Part shown: positions 1 through 7,245 of the stretch, in pieces
How the letters are laid out: each line of letters begins with the position of its first letter
Numbering within the stretch: position 1 is the first letter of the stretch
Assembly: GCA_003447595.1 (NCBI GenBank)
Contig: DLYT01000083.1
Location: 19,999 to 37,405, forward strand
DNA length: 17,407 nucleotides
Direction of reading: 5' to 3'
From: Porphyromonadaceae bacterium
GTDB taxonomy: Bacteria; Bacteroidota; Bacteroidia; Bacteroidales; CAMTPD01
Notes under the pieces: generated by a model
The model's database searches: none
What the model was told of the DNA's origin: nothing
Seen by the model: only the letters and a program-made list of their open reading frames with translations
Translations under genes and position numbers: made by a program

Positions 1-21
1 AAAAATAAATGAACAACTAGC

Positions 22-67
22 AAAGGGTTGTCTTCTTCGATACCGAAAGAAGGCAACCCTTTCTTCT
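22..67 (+). terminator. Hairpin with T-rich tail at left edge
   Basis: AAAGGGTTG at 22-30 pairs with CAACCCTTT at 54-62. The inner arms CTTCTTCG and CGAAAGAAG pair with one bulged base and one G:U, around a short ATAC-type loop. The tail TTCTTCT follows. The likeliest reading is the rho-independent terminator of a plus-strand gene lying left of the window, possibly ending at the TAA near position 6. It ends only 13 bases before the ATG at 81, so it could instead be a leader or attenuator hairpin for the downstream gene. Confidence 0.6.
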
Positions 68-80
68 AACTCTAAATCAA

Positions 81-2843
81 ATGAAACCATTCTTAGGAAT
101 CTGTTGTCTGTATAGCCTCGTTGCATGCACCACAACATATCCGGGCGAAACAAGTCAGTACGAAAGCATTGCGCCCGACGGAATCGAAATCAAAGTCGCC
201 GAGACGCCTTGGACGGCCGATATGCACGGAAATCACAGGGCTATAGTGCAAGTTTCGGGAGATGAAGTCGTAGCCAAAGCCTCTTTGAAATGGCGCAGAC
301 CTGATCTTCGTCCCGATACCAAGAAAGTAGTAGTAACCGACGCACAAGGAAATGAAATACAAAACGTACTCGTACAAGCCTTGAATGCCGAAGAAGGCAC
401 CATCTTGTTCGAGCCTACGGCCGGAAAAGGAACGTATTATATTTATTATCTGCCCTATAAATACCGTAAAGGTTGGGACGATGCCCGCTACGGCAAACCC
501 TGGAACGACTATCTTGCGCCTGTATACGAAGCAGATGCTTCTTGGGTAAATACGGCAAAGCAAACAGATCAGCAAGCTGTGGCAAAAGTAGTTGGCTATG
601 AAAGTCGTACGCAATTCGACTTCTTTACTCCGATGGGGCTTATCGCTACACAAGCAGAAGAAGACTCGATCAAAACTGTAAACCCATCCAATCCCGTGGT
701 CTTTATCGAAGACAGAGCCTATCCCGTGCGTTTGAAATATAATTTGCCCGTAAAATGGAAAAAGAATACAGCGCACGACAACTTTGAAGGAAAGGCCTCG
801 CCAAACGAGTATTATACGTGGCAAATTGCCTTATGGGCAGCACGCGATACGGTAGAAGACGTGAAGCTAACATTCTCCAACTTCAAAAACGGATCGTCTG
901 TTATTCCGTCGGATCAAGTAACTTGCTTCAATCAAGAAGGTATCAACTGGGATGGCAAACCGCTTTCTTTCGATATAGACCTCTCGAAAGGACAAGTGCA
1001 ACCGCTTTGGTGTGGTATTCAGATCCCTGAAAATGCGAAACAAGGTACATATACCGGAACGGCAACTTTGCATGTAAAAGGTAAAGCACCCGAAGAGTTG
1101 ACTATTGCAATTCATGTGTCGGGCGAGCCATTGACCGATAAAGGTGACGGAGAATTGTGGCGTCATTCACGATTGCGTTGGTTAAATTCGCAGTTGGGCG
1201 TAGATTCGCTTCCGGTTACACCATATACGGCGATTACGACAAAGGGGAATGAAATCACTGTTGCCGACAAGTCGGTATCCTTACAACCTAATGGATTAAT
1301 CAGCAATGTGAAAATCAACGATCGAGCGTTATATGCTGCGCCGTTGCGTATTGTGGTACAAACGGGCAGGGGCGATGTGGTCTTTTCGGCCGAAGATCTG
1401 GAAATCAAACAACCGGCTCCGGGACTTGTAGAGTGGAAGGCTTCGTCGGTTCAAGATGGACTTAACTTTGCATGCAAGGCATATATGGAATACGATGGCT
1501 TCATTCGATACGTTGTTTCTTTGACGGCAAACCAAGAAATGGCAATCAAAGACATCAAGGTAGAAAGTGATTATACTGCATACGCATCAACATATTTTAT
1601 GGGTGCGGGCTTCAAAGGTGGACTTACTCCAAAATCGTATACATGGAATTGGGTAGGACCGTATGATAGTTATTGGATTGGTAACGAAGAGATCGGCGCA
1701 CACGTTGAGTTTAGAGGAGGCACCTACCATGGTCCGTTGCTCAACGACTACAAACCGGCACCGCCTGCCGTATGGAGCAATGATGGAGCGGGTAGTGTTT
1801 CGCTCGTGAAAAGTGCGAATAATACAACGAAAATCGTAGCATCTACCGGAGTTTGTACCTTGGGAACAACTCCTACAAACCTTGAGTTTGACGTGTTGCT
1901 TACGCCGGTGAAGAAACTCAACAGCAAGAAACATTTCTCGGAACGTTACTTCCATTCACAACCTTCTGCATTTGATTCGGCTGCGACCGAAGGGGCAAAT
2001 ATTGCCAATATTCACCATGCACGCAACCTAAATCCTGTGATCAACTATCCGTTTATTGTGCGAGATTCGTTGGTGCAGTTTATTAAGCATCAGCACGAAT
2101 ACGACAGAAAGGTGAAACTGTACTACACGATTAGGGAACTGACCAACTATACCACTGAGATCTATGCATTAATGAGTCTGGGCAACGAGATATTTCACGA
2201 AGGTCCGGGATACGGTACGCCTTGGCATACCGAACACTTGATTGATGGATACAAACCGGCGTGGTACACTGAACTTCCGGGCGAAAACGCAGATGCGGCT
2301 TTAGTCTTGAGCGGATTCTCCCGCTGGATCAACTACTACCTCGAAGGCTTGCGTTGGATGTTCGAAAACTATGAAATAGACGGTATTTACATGGACGATG
2401 TATCGTTTGACCGCAACGTAATGAAACGAATGCGCAAGATTATGGAGCAATACCATCCGGGCGCGCTGATTGATCTACACTCGAATACGGGCTATTCCAT
2501 CGGGCCAATGAATCAGTACACTGATTTCTTCCCATACATCGATAGGTTGTGGTTTGGCGAAAGCTTTAAATACAATCAAATGACACCCGACGAGTGGTTC
2601 GTTACGTTTTCGGGGATTCCTTTCGGTATGATGAGTGAAATGCTGCAAGACGGAGGCAACCGTTTTCTCGGAATGGTGTATGGAACCACGGCACGACATT
2701 CGTACGGACCGTATTCTCCTGCTCCGGTTTGGGCGCTGTGGAAATCGTTCGGAATTGAAGACGCTACTATGATCGGATATTGGAACGACGCATGTCCGGT
2801 ACAAACCAACAATAGCCGACATCAAAGCAACATGCTATGTTAA
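81..2843 (+). CDS. DUF6067 / GH123-like glycoside hydrolase lipoprotein, frameshifted C-terminus
   Basis: This is a surface or periplasmic lipoprotein. A short hydrophobic signal ends in the lipobox LVAC, with the lipidated Cys at residue 16. The 920-residue product resembles the large Bacteroidota DUF6067 proteins (GH123 N-terminal-like), which are annotated as glycoside hydrolases. The N-terminal half is beta-rich; the family-typical stretch RLRWLNSQLGVD lies at about 364-375, and a conserved IGNEEIGAHVEFRGGTYHG stretch starts at about 533. The C-terminal third looks like a TIM barrel, with DGIYMDDVSFDR at about 767-778 (Asp772/Asp773 as candidate catalytic acids, by inference) and HSNTGYS at about 800. 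The frame ends at 2843, but homologous-looking sequence continues in two other frames to 3058 (see next entry). The ATG at 81 is supported by the signal peptide. No susC/susD partner is in the window and the substrate cannot be told. The family call is from recognised motifs, not a search. Confidence 0.85.
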   Translation: MKPFLGICCLYSLVACTTTYPGETSQYESIAPDGIEIKVAETPWTADMHGNHRAIVQVSGDEVVAKASLKWRRPDLRPDTKKVVVTDAQGNEIQNVLVQALNAEEGTILFEPTAGKGTYYIYYLPYKYRKGWDDARYGKPWNDYLAPVYEADASWVNTAKQTDQQAVAKVVGYESRTQFDFFTPMGLIATQAEEDSIKTVNPSNPVVFIEDRAYPVRLKYNLPVKWKKNTAHDNFEGKASPNEYYTWQIALWAARDTVEDVKLTFSNFKNGSSVIPSDQVTCFNQEGINWDGKPLSFDIDLSKGQVQPLWCGIQIPENAKQGTYTGTATLHVKGKAPEELTIAIHVSGEPLTDKGDGELWRHSRLRWLNSQLGVDSLPVTPYTAITTKGNEITVADKSVSLQPNGLISNVKINDRALYAAPLRIVVQTGRGDVVFSAEDLEIKQPAPGLVEWKASSVQDGLNFACKAYMEYDGFIRYVVSLTANQEMAIKDIKVESDYTAYASTYFMGAGFKGGLTPKSYTWNWVGPYDSYWIGNEEIGAHVEFRGGTYHGPLLNDYKPAPPAVWSNDGAGSVSLVKSANNTTKIVASTGVCTLGTTPTNLEFDVLLTPVKKLNSKKHFSERYFHSQPSAFDSAATEGANIANIHHARNLNPVINYPFIVRDSLVQFIKHQHEYDRKVKLYYTIRELTNYTTEIYALMSLGNEIFHEGPGYGTPWHTEHLIDGYKPAWYTELPGENADAALVLSGFSRWINYYLEGLRWMFENYEIDGIYMDDVSFDRNVMKRMRKIMEQYHPGALIDLHSNTGYSIGPMNQYTDFFPYIDRLWFGESFKYNQMTPDEWFVTFSGIPFGMMSEMLQDGGNRFLGMVYGTTARHSYGPYSPAPVWALWKSFGIEDATMIGYWNDACPVQTNNSRHQSNMLC

Positions 2844-3058
2844 AGACGGAGCTACATTGATAGCACTCGGGAACTTCTCCGATAAAGCACAATCTACGAC
2901 GCTCACGTTCAATTGGAAAGCGTTGGGACTTGATCCCGACCAAGGTAAAAGTAGTTGCGCCGGAAGTAGAAGACTTCCAAGCTGCAAATACATATAGCCT
3001 CGCAACCCAATATACGATCAATCCCAAAGAAGGTCTTCTTCTTGTCGTAGAAGAGTAA
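2815..3058 (+). pseudogene. Out-of-frame C-terminal remainder of the DUF6067 lipoprotein
   Basis: From 2815 a second frame reads ADIKATCYVKDGATLIALG and onward to WKALGLDPD at about 2940. From 2942 a third frame reads KVKVVAPEVEDFQ, then a last segment ending GLLLVVEE and TAA at 3056-3058. A beta-sandwich tail of the type 'AP.I..FQ ... .GLLL' is the usual end of this family, so both pieces belong to the preceding gene. One extra base near 2808-2814 and one near 2939-2944 (perhaps the doubled C in GACCAAGG) would explain the two shifts. Corrected, the gene would run 81-3058 and encode about 991 residues. Real decay and sequencing or assembly error cannot be told apart here. Confidence 0.75.
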
Positions 3059-3092
3059 TTCTTAATAAAAGAGGGTTTCGAGATAATTTATA

Positions 3093-3131
3093 ATCGGGAA
3101 TCAGGTTTAGAGTCTAAATCTGATTCCCGAT
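3093..3131. terminator. Bidirectional terminator between convergent genes
   Basis: A 39-base near-perfect palindrome: ATCGGGAATCAG at 3093-3104 pairs with CTGATTCCCGAT at 3120-3131, and TTTAGA pairs with TCTAAA inside, with one G:U. It lies 34 bases after the corrected end of the plus-strand lipoprotein gene and 7 bases after the end of the minus-strand transporter gene. The flanks are A/T-rich on both sides, so it can serve both transcripts. Confidence 0.8.
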
Positions 3132-3138
3132 ATTTCGT

Positions 3139-4839
3139 TTACATCATGAGTAACACAATGACAACTCCCCATAAAATCAGCAATGTATTTCCTACTGCAT
3201 ATGTAACAGTATAGCCTAGAGCTGGAATTGTACTTTCAAGTGTATCTTGGATTGCTCCTAATGCCGCAGTTGTTGTTCTTCCTCCGGCACAACAACCAAG
3301 TGTAACGGCGGGATGAAATTTGAATAATTTATCTCCGATGATAACGCCCAAAATGAGCGGAATCGAAGTTGAAAGTATTCCTGCAACAAATACAATTAAA
3401 CCCACGTCTTGCAGTCCGGTAATAAATTTAGGGCCGGTAGTAATACCTACAACTGCAATAAACATATTTAATCCGATGTTATTCAAGATCCATAAGGATG
3501 CTGGCGGAATGTTTCCGTACATAGGACGTTTGGTACGTAACCAACCCAATACGAGTCCGGCAATTAAAGCACCGCCACTGGTACTCAGGCTTATCGGAAC
3601 TTGACCTAAATGAAAAGCTAAAGAACCAATTATCCCTCCGATAACAATACCTAAACTTACAAACGTAAAATCCGTTTTATTAGACGGTCGTTCAACATAA
3701 CCTAAACAAGGAGCTGCTCTCATTATATCTTGTGTGAGTCCCACTATTTCGATGCGATCTCCTTCATGTATCAAAGTTTGCTTTAACACCGGAATTTCAA
3801 TTCCGGTTCGTGTGATTGAGCGTATTGTAACGCCATGCATATAAAGCGATTTATTAAGCTGCTCTACTGTTTTGTCTCGAGCCCCTTTATGATTAACCAA
3901 TACATATACTTTTTCTACCGGAAAGTTTAGTAGTACAGCATCGTGGATTTCTTCACCGATCCAACCTTCATCTTCGATGACATATTCTCTTCGTCCCGAA
4001 AGAACAATATCGTTGTTTATTTCTAATTGCAGGTCGGGATGAGGCTCAACTAGTTTATCATTCTTTCGCACCCGCTCTACGTAAGCAGTACGGCCTAGTT
4101 TCTGTATCTCTTCTTCCAAAGCTTGTACTGTTTTCCCGTTTGTAAACCAAGCCCCTTCGATCTTATAAGCTCTGAACACTACGGGCCTATTGGCATTTTC
4201 AAAAGCCGGATCGTCTAATATTTCGCTTTTGTTGAGTTGTACTTCTAGCTCCTTTGTTTGTGCTTTCACTTTTTTGAGGCCGCCAAGTAAGAGTGGACCT
4301 AACATACTAAGCAGATATGCCGACCCAATTGTGCCGAAAAGATATGTTACGGCATACGAAACGGGCATTATGTCGTACCATTGTTGCTTTATATCAGATG
4401 CTACATTTGAAGTCTCTATGGTTGAGGTACCCACGCCTAATATGGCAGACATGGTTTGAGATCCGGCTAATAGACCTACAGCTTCCCCTGTGTTGAATCC
4501 GAATAGTTTAGAGACACCGAAAGGTGCCAGTAAGCACATAAGGCACAAAACAATAGCAAACAATACTTGCTTAAGACCATTGGAACGCATTGCCCGAAAG
4601 AATTCGGGGCCAACACTGTAGCCTATCGAGAATAAAAATAGTAGGAAGAATGTAGACTTCATCGGTCCGGATATCTCGATATTCATTTGCCCAACTACTA
4701 CGCCAACTAATAAGACGCTTGTAACTATACCGAGAGAAATACCTTTATATTTCAGATTACCTATCCAAAAACCAATTCCCAACGTAAGAAAAATTGCTAA
4801 CTCAGGATTCTCGCGAAATAAACGAACAAACCACTCCAT
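3139..4839 (-). CDS. AspT/YidE-type putative transporter with two RCK_C (TrkA_C) domains
   Basis: An inner-membrane protein of the aspartate:alanine exchanger (AAE) superfamily, with the arrangement AAE - RCK_C - RCK_C - AAE. Numbered from the ATG at 4839 (566 residues), the first membrane block spans about 1-187 with the signature GYSVGPEFF at 73-81. Two soluble RCK_C-like domains occupy about 215-372, each ending in a 'GD.I...G' type strand. The second membrane block, about 390-566, repeats the signature as GITTGPKF at 465-472 and carries GCCAGGRTTTAAL at about 515-527. The frame can be extended to a TTG at 4848 (adding MCI), but ATG at 4839 is preferred because it gives the usual short N-terminus before the first helix. 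Length fits the family (about 550-570). The substrate is unknown; Asp/Ala exchange is proven only for AspT relatives. Single-gene unit, divergent from panB and convergent with the lipoprotein gene. Confidence 0.9.
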   Translation of the reverse strand: MEWFVRLFRENPELAIFLTLGIGFWIGNLKYKGISLGIVTSVLLVGVVVGQMNIEISGPMKSTFFLLFLFSIGYSVGPEFFRAMRSNGLKQVLFAIVLCLMCLLAPFGVSKLFGFNTGEAVGLLAGSQTMSAILGVGTSTIETSNVASDIKQQWYDIMPVSYAVTYLFGTIGSAYLLSMLGPLLLGGLKKVKAQTKELEVQLNKSEILDDPAFENANRPVVFRAYKIEGAWFTNGKTVQALEEEIQKLGRTAYVERVRKNDKLVEPHPDLQLEINNDIVLSGRREYVIEDEGWIGEEIHDAVLLNFPVEKVYVLVNHKGARDKTVEQLNKSLYMHGVTIRSITRTGIEIPVLKQTLIHEGDRIEIVGLTQDIMRAAPCLGYVERPSNKTDFTFVSLGIVIGGIIGSLAFHLGQVPISLSTSGGALIAGLVLGWLRTKRPMYGNIPPASLWILNNIGLNMFIAVVGITTGPKFITGLQDVGLIVFVAGILSTSIPLILGVIIGDKLFKFHPAVTLGCCAGGRTTTAALGAIQDTLESTIPALGYTVTYAVGNTLLILWGVVIVLLMM

Positions 4840-4862
4840 AATGCACAAATTGAATCTTTATA

Positions 4863-4920
4863 CAATGTATCTCTTAAATATAAAACATATTATAAATAAG
4901 CAAAGTTTTGTGATACATTG
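4863..4920. repeat. 9-bp inverted repeat with 40-bp spacer upstream of the transporter
   Basis: CAATGTATC at 4863-4871 is matched by its exact reverse complement GATACATTG at 4912-4920. The repeat lies 24 to 81 bases upstream of the transporter start codon at 4839, inside the divergent intergenic region with panB. Two half-sites this far apart do not form a simple terminator. They could be paired operator half-sites, or chance in an A/T-rich stretch. Confidence 0.35.
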
Positions 4921-5046
4921 CAATAAATTGGTGGTAATGAGTTAAAAAAGAGTTCTGAATCTTATGTTTTCCTTAAATATTATGGCCGTAAATTGATTAG
5001 AAACAATGGAAACACCGAATATTTGGTATATAGATAGACAAAGGTG

Positions 5047-5078
5047 TTGTGCAGTAAAAATAATAATTTATACCTTTG
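5047..5078 (+). promoter_or_regulatory. Candidate Bacteroides-type promoter of panB
   Basis: TACCTTTG at 5071-5078 matches the Bacteroides -7 consensus TAnnTTTG exactly. TTG at 5047-5049 lies 21 bases upstream, within the usual spacing for the -33 element. Transcription would start a few bases after 5078, giving a leader of roughly 15-20 bases before the ATG at 5102. Confidence 0.6.
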
Positions 5079-5101
5079 CGCTCTAATTTAAATATTCTGA
5101 C

Positions 5102-5920
5102 ATGTCAGTACATATTGAAGATACAAGAAAAGTGACAACTCAACGCTTGCGCGAGATGAAACAGCGCGGCGAAAAGATCTCTATGCTAACGGCTTATGAC
5201 TTCTCGATGGCGAAGTTGATTGATCAAGCCGGAATGGATATTATTTTGGTTGGAGATTCGGCATCGAACGTGATGGCGGGTAATACAACTACATTGCCAA
5301 TGACATTGGATCAGATGATATACCATGGTCAGTCGGTGGTGAGAGCGGTAAAGAGAGCTCACGTTGTTGTGGATATGCCTTTTGGTACTTACCAAGGTGA
5401 TTCGAAAGAAGCGCTAAAGTCGGCTATCCGTATCATGAAAGAAACCAACGGTGATAGTGTGAAAATGGAAGGAGGCTCAGAGATTCGCGAATCAATCGAG
5501 CGTATTCTTACTGCCGGTATTCCGGTGATGGGACACCTTGGTCTTACTCCTCAGTCTATCAATAAGTTTGGAACTTATACAGTGCGTGCAAAAGAAGAGG
5601 CTGAAGCTCAAAAGTTGATCGAAGACGCTAAGATGCTTGAAGAGATTGGCTGCTTTGCTTTGGTGTTGGAGAAGATTCCTGCAACGCTTGCTGAGAAGGT
5701 TGCTGCAGAGGTTTCGATACCGGTAATTGGTATTGGCGCAGGTGGCGGTGTAGACGGACAAGTATTGGTAATGCACGATATGTTGGGTATTACGCAAAAC
5801 TTCTCGCCTAAATTCCTTCGCAGATATGCCGATTTGCAATCGATTATCAATGAAGCGGTTCAACAATATATCGAAGATGTAAAGTCTGGCGACTTCCCGA
5901 ACGAAAAAGAACAATACTAA
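5102..5920 (+). CDS. panB: 3-methyl-2-oxobutanoate (ketopantoate) hydroxymethyltransferase
   Basis: Cytosolic enzyme that transfers a hydroxymethyl group from 5,10-methylene-tetrahydrofolate to 2-oxoisovalerate, giving ketopantoate, the first committed step to pantothenate and CoA. At 272 residues it has the usual length. Family motifs are present in order: MLTAYDFSMAKL (28-39), the Mg2+-binding GDS (51-53, Asp52), VVVDMPFGTYQ with Asp91, VKMEGG with Lys121 (substrate-binding), GHLGLTPQ (144-151), VLEKIP with Glu190 (equivalent to the catalytic Glu of E. coli PanB), and PVIGIGAG (207-214). The ATG at 5102 is followed by the expected N-terminus and is preceded by a good -7 element. The gene stands alone, with no panC or panD beside it, and is closed by its own terminator. 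Confidence 0.97.
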   Translation: MSVHIEDTRKVTTQRLREMKQRGEKISMLTAYDFSMAKLIDQAGMDIILVGDSASNVMAGNTTTLPMTLDQMIYHGQSVVRAVKRAHVVVDMPFGTYQGDSKEALKSAIRIMKETNGDSVKMEGGSEIRESIERILTAGIPVMGHLGLTPQSINKFGTYTVRAKEEAEAQKLIEDAKMLEEIGCFALVLEKIPATLAEKVAAEVSIPVIGIGAGGGVDGQVLVMHDMLGITQNFSPKFLRRYADLQSIINEAVQQYIEDVKSGDFPNEKEQY

Positions 5921-5974
5921 TGCGGTAACTGCTTGCCGTGCATCGAGAAGCAGAAGCAAAGGATATTACATAGC

Positions 5975-6043
5975 GAAAGTCCCTTATCTTATGTTCTGGT
6001 CTTATAAAGACTAAAGCATAGGATAGGGGACTTTCTTTTTATT
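5975..6043 (+). terminator. Rho-independent terminator of panB
   Basis: GAAAGTCCCTTATCTTATG at 5975-5993 pairs with CATAGGATAGGGGACTTTC at 6017-6035 (19 pairs, two of them G:U). An inner GTCTT/AAGAC stem extends it. A TTTTTATT run follows, so it acts on the plus strand, 54 bases after the panB stop codon. Confidence 0.9.
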
Positions 6044-6056
6044 CTTAATGAGAAGA

Positions 6057-6084
6057 GAATCGTCAGGTCGGCACCTGACGATTC
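6057..6084. terminator. Second hairpin in the panB/corA convergent gap
   Basis: GAATCGTCAGGT (6057-6068) and ACCTGACGATTC (6073-6084) form a perfect 12-bp stem with the loop CGGC. It lies 65 bases beyond the corA stop codon. Read on the minus strand it is followed by TCTTCTCATT, only modestly T-rich, so it is the likely terminator of the plug-corA unit. It may also back up the panB terminator. Confidence 0.7.
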
Positions 6085-6149
6085 AGTCTTCATTTGTTTT
6101 GAGAAAGAAGTATTTGGAGACTGTTTTTAGTTGTCGTGATTGATTCAGA

Positions 6150-7223
6150 TCAATACCATTTGCGGCGACGGATATACCACCATACGAAGACTGCAACCAG
6201 CAGCATGAGCGACCAACAAATTAAGTATCCGTATTTCCATTTCAACTCAGGCATAAATTCGAAGTTCATACCCCATACGCCTGCCATAAAGGTAAGGGGG
6301 ATGAAGATGGTAGAAACTACGGTGAGACGCTTCATGATGTCGTTGAGTCGAAGGTCGTTGTTCGAGATGTATAAGTCGACCAACGATGAAATAATTTCTC
6401 GGCAACTTTCTGCTGTTTGCGATACAAAGAGCAATTGGTCGTATATATCGTTGAAAAGCGGAAGATTCTCTTTGCGAATGATGTTGTCGCTTTCGTGCAA
6501 AAGCTTTGCAAACTGATCTCGCAACGGATAGGCTATCTTCTTGATCTTCATATATTGCTTGCGGCGACTTTGAATAGAAATACCTATGTTATCCTCCGAA
6601 GAGATGTCGAGTAGCGCTTCTTCTAAGTCTTCCAAACTTTCTTCCAGAAAAAGTGCCGTTTCGGTAAGCTGATGGATGCAGTTGCTAAATAGAATATACA
6701 GCAGTGCATCGGCTGTTTTGGTACGAATCTTGAATACATTGTCTTCAATTGCTTTTCGACTGTAATCAAAGAGTATGCCTTGGTTTTCGGCAAATGAGAT
6801 CACTGTATTTCCTTTGAGAAATAAGCAAATGTGCTCTTCTTTGAGCTCGTTGAATTCGTCATAATAGCAGAAATTGAGAATCAGAAAGACCGAATCTTCG
6901 TACTTCTCTATTTGAACAACGTGTTGCGGATTCAAGATGTCTTTAGCATCAAGAATGCTAAGCCCGAATTGCTTGGCAATACTTGTGATTTTCTCGGCAT
7001 TTGAAAGCCCGGTTACTTGAATCCAATTAACCAAGTTGTTTTGTGTAAGTGTATAGAAGTCTGACTGATCCGATACATCCCGTTCCGTTATAAAATCCTT
7101 ATCGTATTGCGTGAGTTTTATGGACGTAGCTGTCGTATTCGAACCGGTATAAACAACTCGATAATCAATCTTTGCAAGACTGCTATTTTTTCGTTTGCGT
7201 GTGCGATTGGTTTTTACTTTCAT
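6150..7223 (-). CDS. corA: CorA-family magnesium/divalent cation transport protein
   Basis: Inner-membrane pentameric channel of the CorA/2-TM-GxN family, which carries Mg2+ (sometimes Co2+ or Ni2+) into the cell. The 357-residue protein has a long charged cytosolic domain (about 1-295, with a helical middle region rich in Glu and Leu). Two C-terminal membrane segments follow, at about 297-317 and 331-351. The signature GMN sits at 318-320 in the context WGMNFEFMPEL, exactly the conserved loop between the helices. A basic RRRKWY tail ends the protein. The first 20 residues are unusually basic (KVKTNRTRKRKNS) for a CorA N-terminus. The gene starts 22 bases after the DUF5103 gene and is probably co-transcribed with it. 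No M-box-like leader is visible. Confidence 0.95.
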   Translation of the reverse strand: MKVKTNRTRKRKNSSLAKIDYRVVYTGSNTTATSIKLTQYDKDFITERDVSDQSDFYTLTQNNLVNWIQVTGLSNAEKITSIAKQFGLSILDAKDILNPQHVVQIEKYEDSVFLILNFCYYDEFNELKEEHICLFLKGNTVISFAENQGILFDYSRKAIEDNVFKIRTKTADALLYILFSNCIHQLTETALFLEESLEDLEEALLDISSEDNIGISIQSRRKQYMKIKKIAYPLRDQFAKLLHESDNIIRKENLPLFNDIYDQLLFVSQTAESCREIISSLVDLYISNNDLRLNDIMKRLTVVSTIFIPLTFMAGVWGMNFEFMPELKWKYGYLICWSLMLLVAVFVWWYIRRRKWY

Positions 7224-7245
7224 AGGATTTGCGCTGTGTATTCAT

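Noticed and set aside
93..824. A 243-codon open frame antisense to the lipoprotein gene
   Set aside because: It lies wholly inside the coding frame of the lipoprotein, has a composition explained by complementing its codons (many Cys, Arg, Ile), and shows no recognisable domain.
3139..4839. Potassium channel or Trk system, suggested by the RCK_C domains
   Set aside because: The two membrane blocks have the GxxxGPxF signatures of the AspT/YidE exchanger family and no K+ selectivity filter.
4840..4848. TTG start adding three residues to the transporter
   Set aside because: An ATG directly follows and gives the expected short N-terminus, so the weaker codon is not needed.
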